Notes: generated by a model not told the origin, from the sequence alone. Shown: positions 36,048 through 44,585, counted from the stretch's first letter. The stretch: DNA of 64,000 nucleotides from Streptomyces violascens (GCF_014649955.1 NZ_BMUA01000003.1:158400-222399), one strand, 5' to 3'. Numbers and translations are program-made.

Positions 36048-36235
36048 GCGGCTGGTCACGCAGTTCCCCGCGCCCCTAGCAGCATCGATTCTGGCCTGGA
36101 CCGGGCATTTCAGCCTGTCCGGCGTTTGAGGACGAGCGCCCTTCAGGCGCGAACGGGGTCTGGGGCGGAGCCCCAGGAGTCCGGCCCAGCGCACCCACAA
36201 CCCCCGGAGGGTCTAGGGAAGGGGCGGGGTGGGGG
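36048..36235 (+). repeat. dispersed 3'-end repeat, copy 4 (full length)
   Basis: On the plus strand: CACGCAGTTCCCCGCGCCCC (core 36048-36076), GTCCGGCGTTTGAGGACGAG, GCCCTTCAGGCGCG, the 20-mer GGGGTCTGGGGCGGAGCCCC (36155-36174), and a GGGAAGGGGCGGGG module. It follows the tricorn gene in sense orientation. Its far end overlaps the last codons and stop of the convergent SDR gene (stop at 36213). Confidence 0.8.
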
Positions 36236-37109
36236 AAGACTGCCGGGACTCCTCGTCCGCCGCTCCACCCGCCCCGACCAACCCCCGCCCAACCTCGGAG
36301 AGCCGCGGCTCGAACCGCCGCATCTCCCGAGCCCCCACCGTCCCGATCACCGAAGGCAGATACCCCCGCACGGACTGCATCCCCCGCAACCACCACTGCG
36401 CATACACATGCGAGCCCCGCCGCTCGATCCCGGCGACGATACGATCCACCGCCGGCCCGAGCGGATACGTCCGGTTCGACGGCCACGGCAGCCGAGAGCG
36501 CAGCTCACGCATCACCGCGTCCTGGTCCGCCCCCCGCACCATGTCCGTATCCGTCCACGACAGATACCCGACCCCGACCCGCACCCCCTTGTAGCCCACC
36601 TCCGCCCGCAGGCTGTGCGCGAACGCCTCGACGCCCGACTTCGACGCGCAGTACGCCGTCATCATCGGCGCCGGGATGATCGCCGCGAGGGAGGCGATCT
36701 GGAGGAAGTACCCGCGCGACTCCATCAGGACGGGCAGGAAGGCGCGAGCCGTCACGGCCCCGCCGATGAGGTTGACCTCGATGACGCGGCGCCACGCGTC
36801 CGGGTCGGAGTCGACGAACGGCCCCCCGGAGGCCACCCCCGCGTTCGCGACGACGATGTCGACCTTCCCGAACCGCTCCTTGACCTCGCCCGCGACCCGC
36901 GCCATCGCCGCGTGGTCGGTGACGTCCGCGCACCAGGACTCGGCCTCGGTGTGCAGCCGTGCCGCGACCCGCTTCAGCTCGTCGGGTTCGAGGCCGACGA
37001 GCGCGACCCTGGCGCCGCGCGCGGACAGCTTGCGTGCGAGGAGTTCGCCGACGCCCCGGGCCGCGCCGGTGACGACCGCGACCTGCCCCTCAAGACTGAC
37101 CCTGCTCAT
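36213..37109 (-). CDS. SDR-family oxidoreductase of the BVMO operon
   Basis: A 298-residue SDR. Motifs: VVTGAARGVGELLA, ADVTDH, NAGVASG, catalytic Ser region LQIASLAAI and YCASK. The C-terminal extension YAQWWLRGMQSVRGYLPSVI resembles that of mycobacterial SDRs beside BVMO genes. The ATG at 37109 overlaps the stop of the hydrolase gene by ATGA. Third gene of a coupled BVMO-hydrolase-SDR operon; it may oxidise an alcohol to the ketone used by the monooxygenase. Its 3' end lies within a dispersed repeat that provides the last codons (SSPTPPLP). Confidence 0.9.
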   Translation of the reverse strand: MSRVSLEGQVAVVTGAARGVGELLARKLSARGARVALVGLEPDELKRVAARLHTEAESWCADVTDHAAMARVAGEVKERFGKVDIVVANAGVASGGPFVDSDPDAWRRVIEVNLIGGAVTARAFLPVLMESRGYFLQIASLAAIIPAPMMTAYCASKSGVEAFAHSLRAEVGYKGVRVGVGYLSWTDTDMVRGADQDAVMRELRSRLPWPSNRTYPLGPAVDRIVAGIERRGSHVYAQWWLRGMQSVRGYLPSVIGTVGAREMRRFEPRLSEVGRGLVGAGGAADEESRQSSPTPPLP

Positions 37110-38023
37110 ACGGCCTGCTCCTCGGCGTCGACGGCGGGGGCCAGATGCGTGGCCACCAGCGCGCGGATCTTCTCGGTGATGAATTCGGGCGCCTCGATGG
37201 GCGTCATGTGCCCAACGCCGGTGAGGACGTCGAGGGAGCGGCAGTCGGGCAGCCCGGCCGCGATCCGCTCCGCGTGCACGGAGGGAGTGAGCCGGTCCGC
37301 GCTGCCCACCACCACGGCGGTGGGCACCGCCAACTCCCGTACGAGCAGGCCGAGTTCGAGCCCGTCCAGCACATGCGACCAGTCCTGGCGCACCTCGCGC
37401 GGGCAGGCGTGCACGATGCGGGCGCACGCTTCGACCCGCTCGGGCGCGACCCCGGGCCCCATCGTCGCGTACCGCAGGATCTTCTTGGCGAGCGGCGTGA
37501 CGGGCCCGAGCGGCGCTCCCGACCCCAGGATGCGCCGGGTGAGCCCGGTCCGCAGCCGCCCGGCCCGCATCGGCACCACCCGCGACTCGGCCACCAGACG
37601 CGAGGCGCCCGTACTGCACAGCACAACCGCCGCCGCGTGCTCGCGCAGGCCGGGCCGCCCGGCGGCCGCCATGAGGGTCATGCCGCCCATGGAGTGCCCG
37701 GCGAGCACGGCCCGTTCACCCGGCGCGAGCGTCGCGGCGAGCACCGCTTCGAGATCGTCGGCGAGCGCCTCGGTGGAGTAGCCGGAGCCGGCGGGCGTAC
37801 GCCCGTGGCCGCGCTGGTCGTACGCGATGACCCGGCACTCCCCGGACAGCGCCCGGATCTGCGCCGCCCAGAACGCGGTCGAGCAGGTCCAGCCGTGCGC
37901 GAGCACGACGGCGGGCGCGTCCGCAGGCCCGTGCACCTCGACGTGCAGCGGGGTGCCGTCGGCGGAGCGGGCGGTGAGCTCGCGCTCGGCGACGGGAGGC
38001 GCGTACCCCCCGTGCCGCCTCAC
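37106..38023 (-). CDS. alpha/beta hydrolase (esterase) of the BVMO operon
   Basis: A 305-residue alpha/beta hydrolase. It shows the oxyanion segment VVLAHGWTCSTAFW, the nucleophile elbow LAGHSMGGMTL, the acid region VVGSADRLTP and the catalytic His in TGVGHMTPIEAP. There is no signal peptide. The GTG at 38023 overlaps the BVMO stop (GTGA), and its own stop overlaps the SDR start, so all three genes are translationally coupled. Ester cleavage after Baeyer-Villiger oxidation is the likely role. Confidence 0.92.
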   Translation of the reverse strand: MRRHGGYAPPVAERELTARSADGTPLHVEVHGPADAPAVVLAHGWTCSTAFWAAQIRALSGECRVIAYDQRGHGRTPAGSGYSTEALADDLEAVLAATLAPGERAVLAGHSMGGMTLMAAAGRPGLREHAAAVVLCSTGASRLVAESRVVPMRAGRLRTGLTRRILGSGAPLGPVTPLAKKILRYATMGPGVAPERVEACARIVHACPREVRQDWSHVLDGLELGLLVRELAVPTAVVVGSADRLTPSVHAERIAAGLPDCRSLDVLTGVGHMTPIEAPEFITEKIRALVATHLAPAVDAEEQAV

Positions 38024-39537
38024 GCGGACACCGCCGGCGCTTCGGCGGGCTCGCGCACCGGGGCGCGTACGACCTCGTACTCCGCCAGGTCCACCTCGCG
38101 GGTCGCGCGGCGGAACTCGCTGGTGGTGCCCGGCCAGACGGTGGTGTTGCGGCCACCCGCATCGAGGTACCAGCTGGTGCAGCCGCCGGTGTTCCACACG
38201 GTCCGCTTCATGCGTTCCTGCACCCGCCGGTTCCAGGCGCCGACGGCGGAGGGCCGGGCGGCGAGCGCGACCCGGCCGCCGAGCACGTTCAGCTGCCGGA
38301 GGTAGTCCGCCATGTAGTTGAGCTGGGACTCGATCATCAAAATCATGGAGGAGTTCCCGAGGCCGGTGTTGGGCCCGATGATGGTCATCCAGTTGGGGAA
38401 CCCGGCGGCGGTCGCGCCGCGCAGCGACTGCATACCGTCCTTCCAGGCGTCGGCGAGCGTGTGCCCCTCGGCGCCGACGACGCGGTCGGCGATGGGCATG
38501 TCGGTGACGTGGAACCCGGTGCCGAAGACGATCGCGTCGACCTCGGCCTCGGTGCCGTCGGCCGCGACGACGGTGGAACCGCGCACCTCGGCGAGCCCGG
38601 AGGCGACGACGTCGACATTGGGCTCGGCGAGCGCCGGATAGTACGCGCTGGACAGCAGGATCCGCTTGCAGCCGATGCGGTAGTCGGGGGTCAGCCTGGC
38701 CCGCAGAGCCGGGTCCTTGATGGACCGGGCCATGTTGGACTTGGCGATCGACTCGATGAGCCCGAGCTCGTTCGGCCGCTTGGTGAACGCGCTGACCTGC
38801 AACTCCCGTATGCCCCACAGGAGTCCGCGCCGGGCGGCCCCGGTGAACGGCAGCTGACGGTGCAGCCAGCGCTCGACTCCCGTGATCTCACGGTCCATGC
38901 GCGGCATGACCCAGGGCGGCGTCCGCTGGAAGAGCGTGAGCCGGGCGACGTCGGGCTGGATGGACGGCACGATCTGGATCGCCGAGGCGCCGGTACCGAC
39001 CATGGCGACCCGCTTGCCGCGCAGGTCGTAGTCGTGGTCCCAGCGGGCGGAGTGGAACACCTTGCCGGGGAAGGAGGCGAGCCCCGGAATCTCGGGCATC
39101 TTGGGATCGGAGAGCGGCCCGGTGGCGGAGACGACGACGTCAGCGGTGAGGGTGACCCCATTCGCCACTTCGATCTCCCACCACACCTGCTCGGCGTCCC
39201 ACCGCATCATGGTCACTTCGTGATCGAGCCGGATGTGGGGCCGCAGCCTGAACACGTCGGCGACATGCTCCAGATAGGCGCGGATGTGCTCCTGCCCGGA
39301 GAAGGTGCGGGGCCAGTCGGGGTTGGGCGCGAAGGAGAAGGAGTAGAGGTGCGAGGGTACGTCGCAGGCGCACCCCGGGTAGCTGTTGTCGCGCCAGGTG
39401 CCGCCGACGGAGCCGGCCCGCTCCAGGACGACGAAGTCGGTGATCCCCTCGCGCCGCAGCCGAACCGCCGCCCCGAGCCCGCCGAACCCCGACCCGATCA
39501 CCGCCACCCGCACATGCTCGCGCTCGTGCTGGCCCAT
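38020..39537 (-). CDS. flavin-containing Baeyer-Villiger monooxygenase
   Basis: A 505-residue class B flavoprotein monooxygenase. FAD-binding VIGSGFGGLGAAVRL, the type I BVMO fingerprint FPGKVFHSARWD (FxGxxxHxxxW(P/D)), the NADPH motif VGTGASAIQ and a C-terminal GTGFHV (ATG-like) are present. It converts ketones to esters with NADPH and O2. ATG at 39537 with TTGGAGG upstream. First gene of the operon and divergent from a MerR-type regulator. The BVMO-hydrolase-SDR order matches the mycobacterial mymA-lipR-SDR cluster. Confidence 0.94.
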   Translation of the reverse strand: MGQHEREHVRVAVIGSGFGGLGAAVRLRREGITDFVVLERAGSVGGTWRDNSYPGCACDVPSHLYSFSFAPNPDWPRTFSGQEHIRAYLEHVADVFRLRPHIRLDHEVTMMRWDAEQVWWEIEVANGVTLTADVVVSATGPLSDPKMPEIPGLASFPGKVFHSARWDHDYDLRGKRVAMVGTGASAIQIVPSIQPDVARLTLFQRTPPWVMPRMDREITGVERWLHRQLPFTGAARRGLLWGIRELQVSAFTKRPNELGLIESIAKSNMARSIKDPALRARLTPDYRIGCKRILLSSAYYPALAEPNVDVVASGLAEVRGSTVVAADGTEAEVDAIVFGTGFHVTDMPIADRVVGAEGHTLADAWKDGMQSLRGATAAGFPNWMTIIGPNTGLGNSSMILMIESQLNYMADYLRQLNVLGGRVALAARPSAVGAWNRRVQERMKRTVWNTGGCTSWYLDAGGRNTTVWPGTTSEFRRATREVDLAEYEVVRAPVREPAEAPAVSA

Positions 39538-39681
39538 GCCACCGCCTCCAATTCCGCCAGTAATCACTGGCACTGTTGGGAGGGTAGAGCAGTCGCCTAC
39601 CGAGCGGTAGGGGTACGGGCGGGGAAAGTTACCGCCGGTACAACTCGTCGGTGCGGGGCGCCGGCCACCGCATAGGCTGAC
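39538..39681. promoter_or_regulatory. divergent BVMO/merR control region
   Basis: A 144-bp gap with a perfect inverted repeat CCTACCG-AG-CGGTAGG at 39596-39611 and a second short one, TACCG-C-CGGTA, about 20 bp later. These are candidate binding sites for the MerR-type protein encoded next door. Confidence 0.55.
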
Positions 39682-40449
39682 GTGGTGGCAGAAGACCAGG
39701 CAAGCAAGGGCGGCAGGCGGCGCGAGGGCGGCGACAGCGGTACGCCGCAGCCGGGCGAAGGCGTCCGCGAGAACCCCATCCCGAAGCCTCCCGAGCCGAC
39801 TTCGGCCAACGGCACCCACGAGTACCGCATGGCGGAGCTGGCCCAGAAGGCCGGCATCACCGAACGCACCCTGCGCTTCTACCGCGAGCGCGGCCTGATC
39901 CCGCCGCCGCGCCGGGAGGGCCGTATCGCCTGGTACGACGACCGCCACCTGGCCCGCCTGCGCACGATCTCCGCCCTCCTGGAGCGCGGCCACACCCTGT
40001 CCGGCATCGCGGACCTGACCTCGGCCTTCGAGTCGGGCCGGGACGCGGGCGAGGCGCTGGGCCTGGTGGAGCCGACCGAGGAGACCCCGGTGCGGCTGAC
40101 CCCGGAGGCGCTGGCCGACCACTTCGCGGGCGAGGTCACCCCCGAGAACCTGGCGGCCGCGCTGGACCTGGGCTACCTGGCCGTCTCGGGCGAGGAGATC
40201 GTCCACATCAGCCGCCGCCTCCTGGACGTGTCGGCCTCCCTGGTCCGCGAGGGCGTCCCGCTGGCGGCGGTCCTGGCGGCGGGCCGCGAAGTCCGCGAAC
40301 ACGCCGACGCCCTGGCCGCCCTGTTCACCGACCTCCTGCACACCCACGCGTCCCCGCACGACACCGAACGCCTGCGCCCCCTGGCCAAGGCGGTGGTGGA
40401 CGCGGAACTGTCCTTGGCACTGGACCGGCGGCTGTCGGCGGAGTCCTGA
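39682..40449 (+). CDS. MerR-family transcriptional regulator
   Basis: A 255-residue regulator. A low-complexity N-terminal tail of about 45 residues precedes a standard MerR HTH: YRMAELAQKAGITERTLRFY, then REGRIAWYDDRHLARLRTI. The effector part is long and helical without conserved metal-binding Cys residues, so it probably senses a small molecule. Start at GTG 39682 (a second GTG follows at once); the ribosome site is weak. Divergent orientation makes it the probable regulator of the BVMO operon. Confidence 0.9.
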   Translation: MVAEDQASKGGRRREGGDSGTPQPGEGVRENPIPKPPEPTSANGTHEYRMAELAQKAGITERTLRFYRERGLIPPPRREGRIAWYDDRHLARLRTISALLERGHTLSGIADLTSAFESGRDAGEALGLVEPTEETPVRLTPEALADHFAGEVTPENLAAALDLGYLAVSGEEIVHISRRLLDVSASLVREGVPLAAVLAAGREVREHADALAALFTDLLHTHASPHDTERLRPLAKAVVDAELSLALDRRLSAES

Positions 40450-40485
40450 CCGGCCCCCGGATCCCAACCCCGGGTACGCCAGCCC

Positions 40486-41289
40486 CTAAAGGTCGTACAC
40501 CACCGTCACCGGCGCATGGTCGCTCCACCGCTCCCCGTGCGTCGCGGCCCGCTCGACGAAGGCCTTCACGGCGCGCTCGGCGAGGCCGGGGGTCGCCACC
40601 TGGTAGTCGATGCGCCAGCCCGTGTCGTTGTCGAAGGCGCGGCCGCGGTAGGACCACCACGAGTACGGGCCCTCGACGTCCGGGTGCAGGGCGCGCACCA
40701 CGTCGACGTAGCCGCCGTCCGCCGCGTCGAAGACCCGCGTCATCCACTCCCGCTCCTCGGGCAGGAAGCCGGAGTTCTTCTTGTTGCCCTTCCAGTTCTT
40801 GAGGTCGGCCTCCTGGTGGGCGATGTTCCAGTCGCCGCAGATCACGACCTCGCGGCCGTCGGCGGCGGCCTTCGCCTTCAGCTCGCCGAGGTATTCGAGG
40901 AACTCCGCCATGAAGCGGATCTTCTCGTCCTGCCGCTCGGTGCCGACCTCGCCGGAGGGCAGGTACAGCGAGGCGACGGTCACGCCGGGCAGGTCCGCCT
41001 CGATGTAGCGCCCGCTGCCGTCGAACTCCGCGCTCCCGAACCCGATCCGCACCCGGTCCGGCTCGCGCCGGGTGAGCAGGGACACACCGGCACGGCCCTT
41101 GGCGGCGGCCGGGGCGTGCACGGCGAACCAGCCCTCGGGCGCGCCGGCCTCGGCGGGCAGCTGGTGGGGCTCGGCCCGCACTTCCTGCAGGCAGATGACG
41201 TCGGCCCCGGTCCCCCCGAGCCACTCCACGAAGCCCTTCTTGGCGGCGGCCCGCAGCCCGTTTACATTCACAGAGGTAACAGTGAGCAT
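40486..41289 (-). CDS. xthA: exodeoxyribonuclease III (XthA, AP endonuclease family)
   Basis: A 267-residue member of the exonuclease III family, acting in base-excision repair on AP sites and 3' blocks. Metal and catalytic residues are visible: VNVNGLRAA (Asn), CLQEVRA (Glu), SLYLPSGE (Tyr), CGDWNIAH (Asp/Asn) and the C-terminal SDHAPVTV (Asp-His). ATG at 41289. It diverges from the GNAT gene. Confidence 0.95.
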   Translation of the reverse strand: MLTVTSVNVNGLRAAAKKGFVEWLGGTGADVICLQEVRAEPHQLPAEAGAPEGWFAVHAPAAAKGRAGVSLLTRREPDRVRIGFGSAEFDGSGRYIEADLPGVTVASLYLPSGEVGTERQDEKIRFMAEFLEYLGELKAKAAADGREVVICGDWNIAHQEADLKNWKGNKKNSGFLPEEREWMTRVFDAADGGYVDVVRALHPDVEGPYSWWSYRGRAFDNDTGWRIDYQVATPGLAERAVKAFVERAATHGERWSDHAPVTVVYDL

Positions 41290-41347
41290 CCCGGCACCCT
41301 ACCGACCCGGCACCGCCCACCCTCCGCATAGAAGTACGCTATAACGC

Positions 41348-41833
41348 ATGAATATCCACCAGCTCGGCTACGACCACCCCGACGCCGTGAAGCTCAACGA
41401 CCAGGTCCAGCTCGAATACGCCGAGCGGTACGGGGACGAGGGCGACATCACACCCCTGGACGCCGCGATGTTCCTGCCCCCGCGCGGCCTGTACCTGATC
41501 GCGTACGACGCCGAGGGGCGCCCGGTGGCCACCGGCGGCTGGCGCAGCCAGGACGCCAACGAGGAGAACTACCGCGACGGCGACGCCGAGCTGAAGCGCA
41601 TGTACGTCATTCCCGAGGCCCGGGGCCTGGGCCTCGCCCGCCGCATACTCGCCGCCCTGGAGGCCGACGCCCGCGCGGCCGGCCGCACCCGCATGGTCCT
41701 GGAGACCGGCATCAAGCAGCCCGAGGCGATCACCCTGTACGCGTCGACGGGCTACGAACCCTGCGAGAAGTTCGGCCACTACCGCACGTACGACACGAGC
41801 CGCTGCTTCGCGAAGCCGCTCACGGATTCCTGA
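41348..41833 (+). CDS. GNAT-family N-acetyltransferase
   Basis: A 161-residue acetyltransferase. The acetyl-CoA loop is ELKRMYVIPEARGLGLARRIL (RxxGxG/A), followed by RMVLETGIKQPEAITLYASTGY. The substrate is unknown. No ribosome site precedes the ATG and a possible -10 (TACGCT, 41335-41340) lies only a few bases upstream, so the mRNA may be leaderless. Confidence 0.92.
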   Translation: MNIHQLGYDHPDAVKLNDQVQLEYAERYGDEGDITPLDAAMFLPPRGLYLIAYDAEGRPVATGGWRSQDANEENYRDGDAELKRMYVIPEARGLGLARRILAALEADARAAGRTRMVLETGIKQPEAITLYASTGYEPCEKFGHYRTYDTSRCFAKPLTDS

Positions 41834-41910
41834 CCCCGATCCCGGCCCCGGCCCGGCGGTTCCGTTCGGCCGCCCCCTCGCCCGCCCCGCTCAATCGCCC
41901 CCGGAAACGA

Positions 41911-41949
41911 CGAGATCCCGCCCGATCGTGATGATCGGACGGGATCTCG
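41911..41949. terminator. bidirectional hairpin terminator between GNAT gene and tRNA-Ala
   Basis: CGAGATCCCGCCCGATC pairs with GATCGGACGGGATCTCG with one mismatch and a 5-nt loop. It lies 78 bp after the GNAT stop and 9 bp beyond the tRNA 3' end, so it can terminate both converging transcripts. Confidence 0.85.
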
Positions 41950-41958
41950 CTGTTGTTG

Positions 41959-42032
41959 TGGACCTGAGGGGATTCGAACCCCTGACCCCCTCGATGCGAA
42001 CGAGGTGCGCTACCGGACTGCGCCACAGGCCC
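41959..42032 (-). tRNA. tRNA-Ala (anticodon CGC)
   Basis: A complete cloverleaf on the minus strand: acceptor GGGCCTG pairing with CAGGTCC and including the G3:U70 pair that defines alanine tRNAs, a D arm (GCGCAGTCCGGTAGCGC), anticodon arm CCTCG-TTCGCAT-CGAGG with anticodon CGC, and a T arm AGGGGTTCGAATCCCCT. Discriminator A73 is present; CCA is not encoded. It is transcribed towards the 41911-41949 hairpin. Confidence 0.97.
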
Positions 42033-42107
42033 TTGCAACGAGTGAAACCTTAGCACCCGGATGGGAGTGCTCGGAAATCCGGTCCTCGCTGGTCAGCGAG
42101 AGCGGGG

Positions 42108-43205
42108 TCATTCGTTGGCGGCGCGGGGGCGGTCCTCGTCCGCGTACTGGTCGAACAGCGGGGTGCGGCGGCGACTTGGGCCGGTGCGCTGCCTCGGGGG
42201 CGGGTCGGCTGCGGGCGGGGCCGGGGTGGGGTCGGCGGTCGAGGAGCGGGCCGAGGACCACGTGTCGGGGGCGCCCAGGTCGATGCCGCTGGTGGCACGC
42301 GGGGCGACCGGCGCGGTGACGTACGTGGGCAGCGGGACCGGCACCGGCTCCCAGCTGGCGCCGCGTTCGGGGCCGCGCTCGCGCTGCTGGTCGACCCACT
42401 CCTGGTGGTCGGTCTGCTCGACCAGGGCGCGCCGGCCGGCCTCCTGCGGGGAGAGGGCCGGGGCGGGCGCGGGCTCGGGCACGGGGGCCGGGTGGTGGGA
42501 CTCCGCTTCGTCGTCGGCCTCGGCGCCCGGCGCCGTGGCCCGGGCGCGCGGCCGGCTCTCGCGCAGCCGCTGGGCCGCGGCCTCGGCGCGGCGCCGGTCC
42601 ATGGTGAAGGCGAAGCGCCGCCGCTCCTGGGTCCGCAAGTGCACGATGTACGCGCTCAGCAGGGCGGCCGGGGCGGCCGGCGCCCACAGGAATCCGAGCC
42701 CGCCCACGCCCGCGACGACCGCGCCCAGCGTGAAGGCGAGGAAGAGGACGACGGTGGTACGCCGGCGCCGGGCGAGCACCGCGCTGCGCTGGGCGCGCCG
42801 GGCCCGCTCCGCCGAGGCGAGGTTCGCGGGGCGCTCACGCCGCGGCGCCGGGGGTTTTGGCCGCTCGCGCCGCTCCGGCCGTGCGGGGTGGGCCGCACGG
42901 GCCGGGGGCACGGCGGATTCCCGGGCGCCGGTGGACTCTCCCGGCGTGGCGAGGGGTTCCGTCGGGGCGTCCGGAGGGGTCGCGGGGTCCGCCTCGGGCA
43001 CTGCCTCCTCGGTGGCCCGCTGGCTCAGCTCCTTGGCGTACCGGCGCTCCATGGCCGACCGTCCGGACAGCAGCCGGATGGCGGTGCTGAAGCGTTCCGT
43101 CGGACGGGCCTCATTGAGTTCGTCCTGCCTGCGGAGCCACATCGGCACCAAGTAGGCGGCCCAGGCCCCGACGATGACTGCGTAAATGAGGCCGCTGCTG
43201 CTCAC
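42108..43205 (-). CDS. sepX: divisome membrane protein SepX/GlpR
   Basis: A 365-residue membrane protein. It starts VSSSGLIYAVIVGAWAAYLVPMWLRR, one N-terminal helix. A Pro/Glu-rich linker follows, then a basic stretch RRAQRSAVLARRRRTT and two more helices (VVLFLAFTLGAVVAGVGGLGF and the next). The C-terminus is a long Pro-rich disordered tail ending RTPLFDQYADED. This plan and its place next to rimJ and a moeA/glp gene match Streptomyces SepX, which stabilises FtsZ septa, and corynebacterial GlpR, the membrane receptor of Glp. GTG at 43205 is chosen from the TM start. Confidence 0.85.
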   Translation of the reverse strand: MSSSGLIYAVIVGAWAAYLVPMWLRRQDELNEARPTERFSTAIRLLSGRSAMERRYAKELSQRATEEAVPEADPATPPDAPTEPLATPGESTGARESAVPPARAAHPARPERRERPKPPAPRRERPANLASAERARRAQRSAVLARRRRTTVVLFLAFTLGAVVAGVGGLGFLWAPAAPAALLSAYIVHLRTQERRRFAFTMDRRRAEAAAQRLRESRPRARATAPGAEADDEAESHHPAPVPEPAPAPALSPQEAGRRALVEQTDHQEWVDQQRERGPERGASWEPVPVPLPTYVTAPVAPRATSGIDLGAPDTWSSARSSTADPTPAPPAADPPPRQRTGPSRRRTPLFDQYADEDRPRAANE

Positions 43206-43249
43206 ACACCACACCGTAGAGGGACGGGCGCGCGGGGATACGCCAATTG

Positions 43250-43293
43250 AGCCGGTGTGTCGCACGATCTGGCTGATATCACCGGCTTTTTTT
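43250..43293 (+). terminator. possible intrinsic terminator upstream of sepX, plus strand
   Basis: AGCCGGTG and CACCGGCT form an 8-bp stem (loop 22 nt) followed by seven T residues on the plus strand. No plus-strand gene precedes it; it lies opposite the sepX upstream region and would stop an antisense transcript. This could be chance. Confidence 0.35.
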
Positions 43294-43357
43294 GTGATTT
43301 CTCGGATCGATCGACAGGAGAGAGGGATCGGATCGCGATCAAATTCGAACGTTTATT

Positions 43358-43960
43358 TCATTTCCCGGTGTTCCCCGTGTTCCCGTGATGGGACTGGCGG
43401 GCCCGCCGCCACCGGGCGAGGAGCCCGTCGGGGACTTCCTCCGCGGTGAGCGCGTACACCAGGTGATCGCGCCATGCGCCGTCGATGTGGAGATAGCGCG
43501 GGCGCAGCCCTTCCTCTCGGAAACCGAGCTTTTCCACCACCCGGCGGCTCGGCGCGTTCTCGGGCCGGATGCACACCTCCATGCGGTGCAGCCCGACCGT
43601 GCGGAAGCAGTGGTCGGTGGCGAGGGCGACGGCCGTCGGCATCACGCCCCGGCCCGCCACCTCGCGGTCCACCCAGTACCCGACGTGGCCCGAGCACATC
43701 GAGCCCCAGGTGATCCCGGCGACCGTCAGCTGGCCCACCAGGCGGCCCTGGTACTCGATGACGAACGGCAGCATGCGGCCCGCGTTGGCCTCGGCGCGCA
43801 GATGGCGGACCATCTGGCGGTACGTGGGACGCTGGGCGAAGGGCGCGCCGGCCGCGGGCGGCGGGATCGTCGCCTCCCAGGGCCGCAGCCAGTCGCGGTT
43901 GCGCCGGTTGACCTCGCGCCAGGCCCGCTGGTCGCGCAGCTTTATGGGGCGGAGGACCAC
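43358..43960 (-). CDS. rimJ: RimJ-like ribosomal-protein alanine N-acetyltransferase (GNAT)
   Basis: A 200-residue GNAT of the RimJ/RimL type. Family sequence: VVLRPIKLRDQRAWREVNRRN at the start, GYWVDREVAGRGVMPTAVAL (acetyl-CoA loop), and RMEVCIRPENAPSRRVVEKLGF. The GTG at 43960 has GGAGG five bases upstream. The C-terminal HHGNTGNTGK comes from short DNA repeats. The gene lies between the Mo-cofactor genes and sepX, as rimJ does in mycobacteria. Confidence 0.9.
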   Translation of the reverse strand: MVLRPIKLRDQRAWREVNRRNRDWLRPWEATIPPPAAGAPFAQRPTYRQMVRHLRAEANAGRMLPFVIEYQGRLVGQLTVAGITWGSMCSGHVGYWVDREVAGRGVMPTAVALATDHCFRTVGLHRMEVCIRPENAPSRRVVEKLGFREEGLRPRYLHIDGAWRDHLVYALTAEEVPDGLLARWRRARQSHHGNTGNTGK

Positions 43961-43998
43961 ATCGCCCTCCGCGAGCTCGACCGGCCAGGAAGGAACGT

Positions 43999-44585
43999 TC
44001 AGCTCGGGCTCCCCGCGGGTCTCGGGTGGTCGCCGCCGCGGATCTGGTCCACGGCGTGCCGCAGGATCCGCTCCAGGACGGCGAGCCCGTCGCGTACGCC
44101 GCCGGTCGAGCCCGGCAGGTTGACGATCAGGGTGCGGCCGCCGGCCACTCCGGCCAGACCCCGCGAGAGGGCGGCGGTGGGGACCTTGGCCAGGCCCTCG
44201 GCGCGGATGGCCTCGGGGATGCCGGGCACGTCGTAGTCGATGACCTTGCGGGTGGCGTCGGGGGTGCGGTCGGTGGGCGAGACGCCGGTGCCGCCGGTCG
44301 TGACGATCACGTCGTACCCGGCGGCCGCGCCCGCGCGCAGCGCCTGCTCGACCGGGTCGCCGTCGGGCACGACCAGCGGGCCGTCCACCGCGAAGCCGAT
44401 CGCGGCCAGGCCCTCGGCGAGCAGCGGCCCGCCCGTGTCCGCGTACACCCCGGCGGCCGCCCGGTTGGAGGCGGTGACGACGAGGGCCGCGTACGGAGAC
44501 AACAGCGCCTCGCCGAGCTCTTCGCCGCCCTCGGGGAAGGGCACGGCGGCCTGTGGGCCGGGCCGCACGGCGGGCTGAGGGGGCG

